From contig WTXG01000042.1 of the NCBI GenBank assembly GCA_022496185.1, positions 124,001 to 188,000 on the forward strand: a stretch of DNA of 64,000 nucleotides, given 5' to 3'. Positions 21,735 to 34,315 of the stretch are shown one piece after another. Made by a program: the position numbers and the translations under genes. This DNA is from Multifurca ochricompacta. Its lineage: Eukaryota > Basidiomycota > Agaricomycetes > Russulales > Russulaceae. Every line of letters starts with the position of its first letter. Position 1 is the first letter of the stretch. The notes beneath the pieces are model-generated. The model made no database searches. It had not been told where the DNA came from and saw only the letters and a program-made list of their open reading frames with translations.

Positions 21735-23654
21735 AATACCCATAGAGTAAGTCAAATGGGGTATGATCCGTTGCTGAGGACTTCCTTGTATTCAATACAA
21801 ACTCCGCCGTGGGGAGTAGCTCGATCCAGTCATCCTGTCTTTTGCCAATGAAGAGTTGTAAATATTGTTCTATTTCTTGATTTTTATGCTCTGTCATGCC
21901 ATTGGCCTGTGGATGATAGGCTGTGGTGAGACTACTGTTCACCCCTAAATGCTTCAAGGTGGCGCACATGGTCCTTGCTGCAAACTGGGGACCCCTGTCA
22001 CTGACAATGCTTTTGGGGATCCCATGCAGAGGGAATACATGGTCGAAGTATATTTTTCCCATGCCATCTGCGGTAATGCCACTTGTAACTGGGAAAAGAT
22101 GCACTTGCTTTGTATAATGATCCACTATTGTTAGGATCGCATCTTTCCCAGAAGAGGAAGGGAGCCCTGTAATCAGATCTACTCCGATTGTTTGCCAGGG
22201 TCCTTCTGGAACTTCCAGCAGTTGCAGAGGGGTGACTGGGTGCTTATCCATCTGATATCGCTGACATCGGTCGCATCCTTTGACATAGCGCGTGATATAT
22301 TGTGCCATTCTAGGCCACCAATAATAGTGTGATACCAACTTGATGGTCCCATTTTTACCAGGGTGACCGGCTGTAACCGAATCATGACAATCCCGAATAA
22401 TATCTTTTCAGAGATCCAGTACATTGGGTACATAAAGTTTCCCTTTGTAGTAAACTAGGCCATCTTCTTCTTCCCAAAGGTTGATGCCATCTTTTAAGGC
22501 ACTGGGAGCAGTTTTTGTAAGGGTTTTTAATCCTTCTATAACTTCTGCTTCCCTGCTTCCTGCCTTCTTAATGTGTTCCGTAAGGGGAGAACTCTGAGGG
22601 CGATAATGTGCCCGTGCTGCACTTAAAAAGTGTTCCGGCTTGAGGACCTGGACTTGTTTGTTGTCCTCATTATCTAACACCTGGTCTGCCAAAAATTGGC
22701 TTAAGGTGTCTGCTTGCATAAGGTGCCCCTTTTTGTATTGGATTGTGAAATTGAATCTGCTCAAGTAGAGAGCCCATCGTGCTTGATGTCTAGTGAGGTC
22801 TCACATGGATCTCCACCATTCAATGTTCTTGTGATCCATTACTATTTCGAACTGGAGAAGCCCTTCCACGAAGTGGCGCCAGTCTTCCAGGGCACAAATT
22901 ATGCCAAGCATTTCCCTATCGTATATTTCATAATTTCTTTCTGCTTCCAACATTGACTGTGATCGGAAGGTGATAGGGTGCCAAAGGCCATCAGTGTGTT
23001 TTTGGGATAATATGCCTCCAGTGGCGAATCCCGAGGCATCTGTTTCGACCTGGGTTGGGAGATCTGGATCATAGATTGCCAAGATAGGCATCTGAATGAA
23101 TCTCCTCTTTAAGGCGTCGAAAGCCTCTTGCTGTGGTCTTTCCCACTGCCAGGGTTGATTTTTCTTTGTCAGGTTGTGAAGTGGTCTGGCAGTAATTGAG
23201 AACCCTTGTATAAAGCGTCTATAGAAATTGGCAAAGCCAATAAAGGCGCAGACTTCTTTCAGGGTTTTCGGTGTTTGCCAGTCTTTGACCACCTGGACCT
23301 TCCCAGGGTCCATCCTGACTTGTCCCTCAGATATGATAAGTCCAAGGTACTCCTTGTGATCCTTATCAAAGTCGCACTTCTGGGGTTTCAAGAAGAGATC
23401 ATACTCTTCTAGTCACTTTAGGACTTCTCTGACATCTTTTCTATGTTTCTCTATATTGGGTGAGAAGACTAAGATGTCATCCATATATACTGTGACTTCC
23501 CCTTTTGCGATCATGTCAGAGAAGATGGAATTCATAAATCCTTGGAAGGTAGCAGGGCTGTTTGTTAATCCAAAATACATTACACGTGGCTCAAAGAGAC
23601 CACAGTTGGTGGAAAACGCTGCTTTATATTTGTCTCCTTCCTTTATCCAGATGT
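21735..23654 (-). pseudogene. Gypsy D reverse transcriptase (C-part), RNase H and integrase
   Basis: In order on the minus strand: YFGLTNSPATFQ and VYMDDILVF (intact RT active site), the thumb, FYRRFIQGF, then RNase H with VETDASGFA and YEIYDREMLGIICAL, the HHCC finger region of integrase (CHDSVTAGHPG, CDRCQRYQ), and the DDE core (GVDLITGLP, VSDRGPQFAA, HPQANGMTEHKNQE). TGA stops at 23413, 22801 and 22408 break it, each where arginine is expected or possible. It ends at the composite LTR insertion after TPFDLLYGY. Confidence 0.85.
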
Positions 23655-24207
23655 TGTGACGGAATTTGAACTGACAAAGGTGACGTGGCTGACTGATGAC
23701 ATTAATGGACTTGTTGTTCTGAAACACTACTTACTGTTTTGCTTACTGAGGGCTCAACCCCTCCATATTCTCCTTAGTTCTAGCTAGTTCTATTGCGCAA
23801 CCACTAGATAACATATCATAGTACTAGAATCTTCCATCTACTATGACATAGCTAGGTCTACCTGTATTTAAAGCACAGTAAAGTAGAAGAGACAGACTAA
23901 GTCTGTTCTCTTGTGTTCAATCCAAGGTGCATTAGACTTCTTTGAACTCTCCCTCTCTGTGAAAAGAACTCCACTTGAACTCTCCAAGATGCGACTTGGA
24001 GAGCCTTTGACCCTCTTGAACTTGTTGCGGGACTGAGTGTCTCTGCCGTCGACTTCGACTCTCGCACGTGCCCTATCGACCTTGTTGAGGGCTTGAACTG
24101 ACTTGACTCTGTTATCGACTTGGAGTCTTGACTTGACTTGGATATATCTTGACTTGGAGGCTAGCTCCTGATCGACGTTTGACACAGTGTCGCACCTAAC
24201 TGTGACA
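23655..24207 (-). repeat. Solo LTR, gypsy C/F-related, inside gypsy D RT
   Basis: TGTGACGGAATTTG...CACCTAACTGTGACA as read on the plus strand, 553 bp, with a GATGT duplication at 23650-23654 and 24208-24212. It contains AAGTCTGTTCT, the conserved 11-mer of this family. Its end order (TGTGACG first, ACTGTGACA last) matches gypsy C, so its transcription would run on the plus strand; the strand given here is that of its host only if read the other way. Left by LTR-LTR recombination. Confidence 0.8.
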
Positions 24208-25263
24208 GATGTTATGATATCCCCATCATACATCCATTTTTGTAAAGATTTTTGCACCCTTAAGTTGATTGATAATGTTGACTGCAAGTGGAAGTGGGTA
24301 TTTGTTTTTGACAGTAATATCATTTAAAGGTCTGTAGTCTTGGATGAGATGGATTTTCCCATCTTTTTTCTTTATGAAGAATACAGGTACCGCCATCGGA
24401 GATTTAGATGGTACGATATACCCTTTCTGGAGATGCTCTTCCAGAAACTTGTCCAGTTCTACTTGCTCATTTGGTGACATGGGATAGACTTTGGCCTTCC
24501 ATTGGGTCTTTGACCCAGGCACAATGTCTATGGTATGGTCCCATGTTTGGTGCTGAGGGAGCCTTTGGGATTCTTCTTCTGAGAAGACCCATGTGAAGTC
24601 TCTGTATGGTGGAGGTACCAAATCTTCAAAAGATTTTCCTTCCATACGAGTTAGGTAATCTTTTGCATAGGCTTCTTGTGAATAAGTGAAGCCTGCACAA
24701 CACCATAACTCATTGGTGGTACAGTCCAAGACTCCGTCTTTTACAAATTGTCAGCGTTCTAATCTGTTTGCCAATATTTGTTCTACTCCTGCAAACCAGT
24801 TGCTTTCATCCTCCATGAGGATGTCTTTCTCAATGGAGTCTTGCAGGGTGACTTCACCCTTTTCCCAATTAATAGAAGGATTGCTATATTTTAACCATGG
24901 AAGTCCGAGTATAACCTTCTCTGGCCCTAAACTTGTGACCAGGAATCGGTGTTTTTCTACCCTTGACCCTATAGTGACTAAAAGGGTGACTGTGTGGGTG
25001 ATATCTCTGGCTACGTTATGACTGCCGTCGATATTATGTACTTGAATTGAGGTTTCCAGTGGTTCTAGAAGCATCTTCTTTTGGGTGGCGAACTTATAGT
25101 CCAGGAACATGGCTGTTGCTCCTGAATCTATCATAGCTGCTACAGTGGTGCTTTTGTTTCGTCCTTTGAGAGTGATGTAAATATGGAAATGCTGATCGTA
25201 TTTATTGATAACTGGTAACGTGCAGGAATCGATTTTTTCTTCTTTTTCAATTTTATCAAGCAA
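24208..25263 (-). pseudogene. Gypsy D protease and N-terminal reverse transcriptase
   Basis: Retropepsin motif MIDSGATAMFLD lies about 45 residues in, then LGLPWLKYSNPSINW. The RT part has FSEEESQRLPQHQTWDH, LEEHLQKGYIVPSKSP, FFIKKKDGKIHLIQDYRPLN and ends FTKMDV before the solo LTR. TGA stops at 24751 (between protease and RT) and 24226 (in the DVRW motif) stand for arginine. The coding frame lies at -1 relative to gag. Confidence 0.85.
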
Positions 25264-25409
25264 GAATGAACCCTACTATGGACATGAGAGGAAGCACTAA
25301 TACTATTGTTCATCTCACAAGCAGATGTAAATACGATCGAGTCATCCAAGTCAGTCTAGAAACAGCACATATATCCGCTTCTTCGGTTGCAGCTACATCC
25401 AAGAAGCCA

Positions 25410-26760
25410 CTAAAAACTTGCCTTCAGAGCTTCGATTTGGGCCTTAAGGTCGGCCACCTGCTTCAGGAGCTCTGAGTTGTCGCTATTGGGGGTGCTTACC
25501 CTTTTTGGAGGTCGACTAGCATTAGCAGCCTGGGTAGGCTGGGTGCTTGCTGGCAGCTTAAGGAGCTGCAGATGCCTGGCTGTCAGAGCCAGCACTTTTG
25601 CTGCTTTGGGCTTTCCAGCCCATTTTTGGTAACAACCTGTGGCAATATGCCCTTTCTTCCCACAGTGATTGCAGAGTTGCTCTTTGTGGTTGCCATTCCC
25701 CAAGTATGGGCACTGCTTCCACATCCTGTGCACTTTCCTTTAAGGCAGCTTTGTAATCATAAAAGCTCTTCTTTCCAGACCCTGTTTGTTGCTGTTTGGA
25801 GGCATCGATCTCCATAGCATTGGGGTCTTTTTGGTGCTGGGTTGGTTCAGGGAGAGTCTCTCCCTTCTTTTCTGCTTCTCTTTGGCGTAATCTTTGGTCG
25901 ATTAGCTGAGCAGATGTGAAGAGTGTCTGCATATCTGTGGGTTGCACTGGCATAATGGCCAAGGTGTCTTTGATTTTGCCGGAAAGGCCATTGTAGAACC
26001 GATTGAAAAGGTCATGGTCCGACCATCCGGTTTGAGGTGAATGCTCGTCGAAGTGAGCTTTGTATTCTGCCATGCTGTGGCGTCCTTGTTGGATTTTCTT
26101 CAGCACTGACTGCGCTGCTTCTCCAATGTCATGTGGTATAAACTGCAAAGTAAATGCCTGTTCGAAGTTACCCCAATTCGCTGAAAAGGGAATAACTCTG
26201 TTTTTTAATTGCTCCAAATGTGGCAGAGCCCACGTTCGTGCGTCTCCAGTCATTAAATTCAAGACTGCCAAGATCCAATCTGCGTCCCTCTTGGACCAAT
26301 TGGTTGTTGTGGGGTCATAGTCATTCAAGTTCTGCTTTTGGTTCCATCCCCAATTATGGAATGCGGCTAGGAAATGCCTGGCATCAGCCGAGTTTCCCTT
26401 TCCATCCCAGGAAGCAGGTCAAGCAACGGAAGAATCTTTTCCGGAGCTGACTGTCTGGGGGGGAGTTGGCTGCCCAAGCTGCTGGACCACTACTTGGATG
26501 TCTGCGGAGAGCTGTGTGATGGCGGCCATCATGGTGCCCATCATATTACGAAGCTCTGCCAGTGTCATTGTAAGCGGGGTCTGTGCTGGCGGCAGGGGAT
26601 TGGTACTGGGTCCACTGGGCCCAGTTGTGGGAGCAGTGCTAGCCATAGGACTAGTAGGACTATTCTGTCTGGCTGGAGGAGTGTCGCGATGAGTAGGAGT
26701 GCTGGAATCAGTAGGAGTGGAAGTAGAAGAAGTAATATCAGGCACACCAGCTTGACGGAG
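25410..26760 (-). pseudogene. Gypsy D Gag
   Basis: A Pro/Thr-rich N-terminus, a helix with LAELRNMMGTMMAAITQLSA, the retrotransposon gag core (ARTWALPHLEQL, FSANWGNFEQAFTLQFIPHD, MAEYKAHFDEH), then a zinc knuckle CNHCGKKGHIATGC and a C-terminal coiled coil ending ALKASF. A TGA at 26419 (arginine expected) and a frameshift near 25730 break it. The N-terminus is lost at the Tc1-H junction (26762). Confidence 0.82.
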
Positions 26761-27119
26761 TACAGTAGCCCACAAAACTGTTCCAATGTTTGGCCACCCT
26801 GAAGAGATTGACCTACCACACAATGAGAATAATTTCCAAAATTAGTAGAAAGTAGTAGAAGATAGTGTAGCATCTAAGCTTCAATTAGAGCCTATAATAA
26901 TGTCAATTGGATCAGTGGTTCATGATATATAAAATGTTTTGTGAGGCATTATCATTGGAACGGTTTTGTGGCCAACATGTGAGATGACAAAACCGGTATC
27001 TGGTGGTCATGGGAATGCATTGACAGTCATGTGACAATGTTTAATAAGTTGAACACACACCAAATAATCATCAAGAACACTTGCTTCTTACCATGCATGC
27101 CCTCTCTGCTGCCAAAAGG

Positions 27120-27640
27120 TGTGACGAATCTGGATTGACAAGGTGACATGACATGCTGATGAAGAGACGGACTTAGTTCTGAAACAATTATCCATGCTTA
27201 CTCATAGAGGGCCCAACCCCTCCTTATTCTCCATAGTTCTAGCATAGTCTACTGCGCAACCATTAGACATTATATCATAGTACTAGAAGCTTCTACTCTA
27301 CTATGACATAGCTAAGACTACTTGTATTTAAAGAGTAGTAGGATAGAGAGGACAGACCTAAGTCTGTTCTCTTGTGTTCAATCCAAGGTGCCTTGACTTC
27401 ACTTGAATCCCTTCAGTAAGAACCCCACTTGAGCCCTCCAAGACGCGACTTGGAGAGTCTTCGATCCCCTTGAACTAGTTGCAGGACTGAGCGTCTCTGC
27501 CGTCGACTTCGCCTCTCGCGCGTGCGCCCTCTAACCTTGTTGTGGGCTTGAGCTAGACTTGATCTTCTGTGACCTTGAACCTTGACTGAACTTGCTCCCT
27601 CTTGTTCGACCTCGACACAGTACCGCACCTAACTGTGACA
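27120..27640 (+). repeat. Gypsy C 5' LTR
   Basis: TGTGACGAATC...CTAACTGTGACA, repeated at 33795-34315. TATTTAAA at about 27325-27332 stands roughly 30 bases before AAGTCTGTTCT (27360-27370), so transcription probably starts at or near that 11-mer. Confidence 0.92.
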
Positions 27641-27642
27641 TT

Positions 27643-27653
27643 AGAACAGACTT
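27643..27653 (+). promoter_or_regulatory. Gypsy C self-priming site
   Basis: AGAACAGACTT, two bases after the 5' LTR, is the exact reverse complement of AAGTCTGTTCT at the predicted RNA start (27360-27370). This is the layout of Tf1 of fission yeast, whose first 11 RNA bases pair with the primer site and act as primer. Confidence 0.65.
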
Positions 27654-28087
27654 CTTACCAACAAGAGGACACCAGAGCTCACCGAACGTACAAGGCGACG
27701 ACGACGCGTCCCTTGCCTTGACACCCGAACCCGAACCCCGACCACAGAATTAATAACGATCCCCGAAGCTGTTTAGATACCAGCGCGATCAGTAACATCC
27801 ATAAACGAACACTCGAAACACTCACCTGACCCGCAAGGAGACGACACCGCGTCCCTTGCCCGTACCCCGACAGCACGACGTCTTACTCAGCGCGTGATCC
27901 CCGATCCCCAACCTCCGAAGAAGCGTCTCTTGAAGACCACTCCCCACTCCAGTACCTAACAGAAGAATTAGAACCACAAACGCACGGCGACTTACCAATC
28001 GAATTCCATAATCGCTTTGCTCTTCTTGCTGCAGCAGACAGCCCCACCCCGAACGACGAAGGCACAGTAGTACCTACCCCACATACA

Positions 28088-29254
28088 ATGACGACCAGAC
28101 CGAATACCAGGCAGGCAAGGAGGGCCGCGGAGGAAGATATCGTTGAATCTCAGACCGGTCGACCCGAGCGAAGCCCCGAAGACAGACCAGCCAGAATATC
28201 TGGAAGAAACCCTGATGAACCACCACAAGGACCTCCCGCTCCAGGAATGGGAACGACGTACTCAGGAGGGCCCATGATGGGCGTACCACCACCTTTTTTG
28301 ACGGCGACCGAGATATTGCAATGGATTGGTTCGCTAAACTTGAACTATTCTTTAGCTTGAACGAAACAGTAGCCATGGTCCAAAACGAAAGGACGAGAGT
28401 TGCGTTCACATTAGGATTGCTCCGGGGACCACGAGTGGACCGCTGGGTGATAGACCAAATCAAGTGGCTGACCGATATCAAAGAAGGAAACATCCGGGTC
28501 CCATACATTTGGGACAAATTTAGACAAATATTCCAGGAAGCATGGGCCGACATGGCGGCTGGACAGAAAGCGCTGCGAGCGCTAGATCGCTTACAAATGA
28601 GAGATTCCAATATTGACGAATACATCGCCGAGTTTCGCACGCTGGCCACAAGGGCCGAACTCCATATTGACGACCCAGCCGCTCGGCAATTTTTTCACCG
28701 AGGTCTCCCCACACGGCTAGTTCAGACTATGCTCTTATTCGACCAACCTAAGACGTTTGACGAAGCAGCGGCCTCGGCTAGAAAGCACCATGCCAATTGG
28801 TTGTACAGCAAAGATGCCCTCGGCACACGGTCAACAACGAACACACCACCCCGAGGTAACAAGTTCACGTTTTATAAGAAACGCGAATCAGACCCACGCC
28901 CACCAAGTATCGACGTCATTAAAAAGGCAATTACAACCGAAGAGAAAGAACAGTATAAGAGAGATGGCCGATGCTTCGAGTGTGGCCGTCAAGGCATCTC
29001 GTCAGAGATTGCCCGAAGAAGAAGCCACGCATGAATAGCAACACCAATACCAGTAGCCCGGCTCGGACTGCGACGATCACCGAGATCCCCCAGACGACTG
29101 CGACGGTACCCACTAAAGCCCACGATCCGAAACCCGTGGAAGTCCCCGAAATAGATGTCGACGCCCTCGCCAACGCCCTAAGGTCCATGAACGACGACCA
29201 ACGCCTCGCTCTACAGAGTAAATTCAAGGGAGACGAGGATTTTTATATCGCTTG
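28088..29254 (+). pseudogene. Gypsy C Gag
   Basis: ATG at 28088 (MTTRPNTRQARRAAEE), though an open frame without ATG also extends upstream. Gag core: AKLELFFSLNETVAMVQNE, LRGPRVDRWVIDQIKW, LDRLQMRDSNIDEYIAEFRT, FHRGLPTRLVQTML. One base is lost in a T-run near 28290-28297, and a further break near 28985 scrambles the zinc knuckle (CFECG...; sister F keeps CFECGH). The end (DDQRLALQSKFKGDEDFYIA) stops at TGA; pol overlaps it in the -1 frame. Confidence 0.85.
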
Positions 29255-31110
29255 AATGACGCGGCCTTCATTCGAGCACTAATCTCACACCATGTATTTA
29301 GATCACCTATTAGAGCAATGACAGTAAATGTTCCTTTACATGGGGTGAAACCAATGGCCAAAGTAAATGCGCTCATAGACAGTGGAGCAACCGAAAATTT
29401 CATAAACTTCAAAACTGTGATCAAGTATCGACTTCCCACAAAACAACTAACCATCCCCAAGCGATTACAAAACGCCGATGGGTCTCCTAACGCCACCCGA
29501 CATATTACACAATGTGTCGATCTTCGCGTCATCACGAATGATAAAGAACAACGACATCGATTCTACGTCGCATCTATCAGGGCCGATGAGGCAATCCTCG
29601 GATACCCATGGTTTGCAGCGACCAATCCACAGATAAACTGGACCGAGGGACGCCTCACTGATAGCCTCAAATTCGAATTACCAATGGAACAGATTAAACG
29701 GCTTAATATAGCACAAGAATTAGCAATCAAAGCGAAAGACACGATCGAACGATCTTGGAATCAAATTGTTCCCTCTGAATATCACTGACATCAGAAAGTG
29801 TTCAGTGACCAAGAAGCCCAACGCTTCCCAGCTGAGAGAACCTGGGATCACAAAATTGATTTGAAACCGGATGCTCCGACAACGCTAGACTGTAAAATCT
29901 ATCCGCTGGGGCCGGGTGAACAAGATGCACTGAACAACTTTTTGGAAGAACACCTGCAGAAAGGCTACATTTCAGCCTCAAAGTCCCCGTATGCCTCCCC
30001 GTTTTTCTTCATCAAAAAGAAAGACGGAAAACTCCGGCCTGTTCAGGACTACCGAAAACTCAACAGCTGGACAATCCGTAACACCTATCCACTTCCCCTC
30101 ATACCGGAACTAATTGATCGCGTCCGCGGTAGCACACTGTTTACTAAAATGGACATCCGCTGGGGTTATAACAATATCCGGATTGTTCCGGAAGACCGAT
30201 GGAAAGCCGCGTTCAAGACTAACCGAGGCCTCTATGAGCCGAACGTTATGTTCTTCGGTCTGACAAATTCCCCCGCAACGTTCCAAACTATGATGAATGT
30301 AGAATTCAAAGAGGAACTTAATGAGCACGACGCAGAAGGAAAGGCTTGGTTCACAGTTTACATGGACGACATCTTAATTCATACCAATCACGATCTCGCA
30401 AATCATCGGGCTAAGGTGCATCGAATCCTCGACAAGCTCAGTCGTTTAGACCTCTATCTTAAACCGGAAAAGTGTGCGTTTGAACAGACCCGAATCGAAT
30501 ATCTAGGACTTATACTCGAAGCAAATCAAGTACACATGGATCCAGTAAAAGTCGAAGGGGTCGCCAATTGGAAGATCCCTACCACTGTTAAGGAAGTCCG
30601 ATCCTTCCTGGGATTCTGTCAATTTTACCGCGCTTTATTCAGGGATTCAGTAAATTAGCTGCACCTCTAAACGCCCTTACTAGTGCAAAACAGCCATGGA
30701 AATGGACAGACATCGAACAAAAAGCGTTCGACACTCTCAAACAACATGTAACTTCGCAACCAGTGCTCGCTCAGCCAAATTTTGAACAACCGTTCATAGT
30801 AGATACGGATGCCTCTGGGTATGCTGTGGGTGCCACCTTAAGTCAAAAGGACGATGCCGGACGCCTACATCCTATTGCGTATCTCTCGAAGACGTTAGAT
30901 GAAACTCAACGTAACTGGGACGTTTACGACCGCGAGTTGTTCACCATCATGGTAGCCCTTCGATTATGGCGCCAGTATCTCCTCGGCGCCCGCCACAAAG
31001 TACAAATTCGCACTGATCACAACAACCTCCAGTATTTCAAAGAACCGCAGAAGCTCAATCGACACAAGCGCGTTGGCTCCAGGAACTCGCAGATTTCGAT
31101 TTCTCCCTAG
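29255..31110 (+). pseudogene. Gypsy C protease, reverse transcriptase, RNase H
   Basis: Protease IDSGATENFINF, then ILGYPWFAATNPQINW. A TGA at 29786 stands where gypsy F has CGA. RT: FFIKKKDGKLRPVQDYRKLN, FTKMDIRWGYNNI, FFGLTNSPATFQ and VYMDDILIH (active site intact), LGLILEANQVHMDP. A frame break near 30630-30655 separates RT from RNase H (VDTDASGYAVGATLSQKD; YDRELFTIMVALR), and another near 31060 separates RNase H from integrase. Confidence 0.88.
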
Positions 31111-31136
31111 AGCATGTACCCGGGAAGCTTCACACG

Positions 31137-32549
31137 GTGGCGGATATGCTCTCGCGGCGACCCGACGCTGATCGAGGAAATGATGACAATGAAAAGGTTA
31201 CAATCCTCCCGAATGCACTGTTCCTTCGTACAATACAGACGGTGAAGCGCCCCTTTCCTTCCGATCTATTAGCACGACGAGAGATTCTCCACCGCTATCA
31301 CGATCATGTCCTAGCGGGACACCCTGGTATTGACAAGACTACGCGAAAGGTGCTAGCTGAATATGATGGGAACGACCTTAAGGCGTTTGTCCGGGAATAT
31401 GTCCAGGGTTGTGCCAAGTGTCAAGAGAATAAACCTCGGTTGACTAAGAAAGCCCCCCTTTTCCCATTTGACGTACCGGCCTCGGCCGGACCATTCCAAT
31501 ATGTCGCGATGGATCTTATTACGGATCTCCCTCCGTCTGGGCGCTACGATGCGGTGCTCACGATTGTTGACCAGGGCTGTTCGAAATCTGCGAAGTTTAT
31601 TCCCTGCTCGAAGGCCATCTCGGGCGAAGGAGTGGCTACTCTATACTATTGACATGTTTTCCCGCTCTTTGGCGTCCCTAAACGTATCATCTCCGACCGC
31701 GATCCACGGTTCACCTCACATTTCTCTCGCGAACTAGCCGCGTACTCGGTATTCAACAAACCTGTCAACCGCTTTCCACCCCCGCACAGACGGCGCAAGC
31801 GAACGGATGAACCTTTGGCTCGAACAATACCTCCGTCTTTGGCTAGGCGACGATCAACACCGATGGCCAGATTACCTACCACTAGCTGAATTTGTCCATA
31901 ACTCTTGGACACATGACAAATCTAAACTGTCACCGCACTCGCTAATACACGGTGTTTCGTTCGATTGGAACGGACAGCTGTCAGACTCTAGTGTTCCCCA
32001 AGTCGACTCCCGTCTCCGCGACCTCCAAGCTGCGCGCACCCATGCCGAACTAGCTCTCCAGACCCCCATGACTCGACCAACGCGCCCGCCGCTTGTTGTG
32101 GGTACCCACGTCTGGTTAGAGGGCAAGAATCTGAAGACCCACTTCCCGTCCGCCAAATTAGCCCCCCGTCGCTACGTCCCTTCCGCATTCTAGACTGTGT
32201 TTCCCCTGTGGCTTACTGCTTGTCCCTGCCTTCCCACATGAAAATTCACAACGTGTTTCATATTGACCTTCTATCTCCCTATCTGGAAACTGAAGCACAT
32301 GGCCCCAATTACCTCAGGCCCCCACCAGACCTTGTGAATCAGGAGGAAGAATATGAGGTTGCAGCTATTCTGAATCACCGGCTTTATGGGCGCTCTAAGA
32401 AGCTTCAGTTTCTGGTCAGCTGGGTGGATATCCTGCCAGTGAGAACTCCTGGGTTGATAGTTCCGACTGCCATGCCCCTGCGCTACTCAAACAATACTAT
32501 GATTCTATTCCCGGCGTCAGGGACGACACCGCCCTTAAGAAGGGGGTAA
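31137..32549 (+). pseudogene. Gypsy C integrase and chromodomain
   Basis: HHCC region (YHDHVLAGHPG, CAKCQENK), DDE core starting VAMDLITDLPPSGRYDAVL, and an out-of-frame stretch near 31730-31800 where the second Asp region has lost bases. TGA at 31650 stands where F has CGA (YYRHVFP). The tail reads VFHIDLLSPYLET and EEEYEVAAILNHR...LQFLVSWV, a chromodomain. Confidence 0.85.
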
Positions 32550-32598
32550 CTACATGGTTTTCCCATCCCTTTCCCCCACACATACCTCTCTCTTTATC

Positions 32599-33736
32599 AT
32601 GGCTCGCACCAAACGTCTTACCCGCCTCTTTTCCCCCCGCAAAGGTGTTAACCAGGACCCAGAATGACCACCACACGCCGACCCACCAACACTCACTCTT
32701 CCACTCCACTCCCTACGCTGCGGGACCAATTTGCGCAGCTGCTGCTGATGCTGCAAACTTGGGTGCACTCAATTCCACAAGACGCCCCTACACTTCCAAC
32801 CACACCAGTTTCTTCAACTCCCCCCTCACATTTTTCCTTCACAATGTCCGACGACCCTATTCAAACCCTCACCAATGCCATTTCTATAACAGCAACTGTG
32901 AATCAGAATCTAGACCCAGATATCCATAACTGAGTATTAACCATGTTACAGGAGACGCGTTCACGCTTAGAGGCTGCTGCCACTGGAGACACTCAGGCTC
33001 AGGGCAACACTGGAACTCAACAACCACCAACTCCAGATCTAGACTGTCTACCTGAAGATGCTGCTGTTGCTCGACGATCACCCATCCCCTATACCCCTCC
33101 AGGCCTTCCATTCATCCGCAACCACATTCACAATACTCGCCACTACTTCCTCATCTCATCACAGACTCACATGGTTATCAAAGGATTGCCTGCTATGTTG
33201 CCTACACTTCCGACAAGATGAGCCCACAGTTGTCTGCACCATGGGGGCTGATGAGCCCATCTTCCGTTTCCCTCTCTATGCACGACCCCATGCTTGACAC
33301 CCAGGGTTCCCCAATCCTATTCTTACACTTTTTCAACAACGACTCTTTGACCCAGACATGGAGTTCACCCAATTGTTAGTCAGCCTTAGACGAACTTCAG
33401 GATCCAGGTGCTTGGGCAGAAGTGGCTCGCTTCCGCTATGCCACTCGACGACTGGATGGTGCCCTTAGAGAACTGGCCCACTGGAGACGACAGGTCAGTC
33501 GAGCTCACCAAGACATCCAGGAAACGGTCCATGCCATGTCCAGGGCTGATGTTTACTACCGCCTCTTCCCCTATTTAACCTATGTCTACACACCCACCTG
33601 GGATACAATCCCCACCTCTGCAGAAGCCATGACCTTTGCCCCCACTCCTGAACTCCGTGCAATCCTCCAAGCAGGTGGAGTTGGTAGTACACGTCGCCCC
33701 CCTCCCGTCGACGACTTACCCTACCTCCTCACATGA
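32599..33736 (+). pseudogene. Gypsy C third ORF (accessory, decayed)
   Basis: Begins ATG at 32599 (MARTKRLTRLFSPRKG), as in gypsy F, and runs through a Pro/Thr-rich region to helix-rich sequence (ALRELAHWRRQVSRAHQDI; MSRADVYYRLFPYLTYVY; PELRAILQAGG) before the polypurine tract. Several frameshifts and stops. No signal peptide, TM segment or known domain is seen. It sits where some retroelements carry env, but nothing here looks like an envelope. Possibly related to ORF3 of gypsy G. Confidence 0.6.
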
Positions 33737-33794
33737 TTACATTCACAGTCGGTCATTGAGCTTGGGGGCAAGCTGACCCATACAAAGGGGGTGA

Positions 33795-34315
33795 TGTGAC
33801 GAATCTGGATTGACAAGGTGACATGACATGCTGATGAAGAGATGGACTTAGTTCTGAAACAATTATCCATGCTTACTCATAGAGGGCCCAACCCCTCCTT
33901 ATTCTCCATAGTTCTAGCATAGTCTACTGTGCAACCATTAGACATTATATCATAGTACTAGAAGCTTCTACTCTACTATGACATAGCTAAGACTACTTGT
34001 ATTTAAAGAGTAGTAGGATAGAGAGGACAGACCTAAGTCTGTTCTCTTGTGTTCAATCCAAGGTGCCTTGACTTCACTTGAATCCCTTCAGTAAGAACCC
34101 CACTTGAGCCCTCCAAGACGCGACTTGGAGAGTCTTCGATCCCCTTGAACTAGTTGCAGGACTGAGCGTCTCTGCCGTCGACTTCGCCTCTCGCGCGTGC
34201 GCCCTCTAACCTTGTTGTGGGCTTGAGCTAGACTTGATCTTCTGTGACCTTGAACCTTGACTGAACTTGCTCCCTCTTGTTCGACCTCGACACAGTACCG
34301 CACCTAACTGTGACA
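33795..34315 (+). repeat. Gypsy C 3' LTR
   Basis: Preceded by the polypurine tract ACAAAGGGGGTGA and followed by AAAGG. Partner of 27120-27640. Confidence 0.92.

Larger units (their letters stand above)
17467..26762 (-). mobile_element. Ty3/gypsy chromovirus D, fragmented
   Basis: Reading on the minus strand: gag (26760-25410), protease and reverse transcriptase (25263-24208), solo-LTR insertion, rest of RT, RNase H and integrase (23654-21735), LTR-type insertion (21734-20557), integrase C-terminus (20556-20163), palindromic Tc1 (20160-18569), chromodomain (18568-18301), 3' LTR. Its 5' LTR and leader are missing because the element is cut at 26762 by Tc1-H. Stops and frameshifts make it dead. 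Confidence 0.8.
27120..34315 (+). mobile_element. Ty3/gypsy chromovirus C
   Basis: 7.2 kb with 521-bp LTRs, AAAGG duplication (27115-27119, 34316-34320), and gag, protease, RT, RNase H, integrase with chromodomain, then a third ORF. I count two differences between the LTRs, both C to T at CpG, so the insertion is recent, yet several frameshifts and TGA stops have already broken the genes. Same family as gypsy F. Confidence 0.92.

Noticed and set aside
32599..33736. Envelope gene of an errantivirus-like element
   Set aside because: No signal peptide, transmembrane segment or furin-type site; position alone is not enough.
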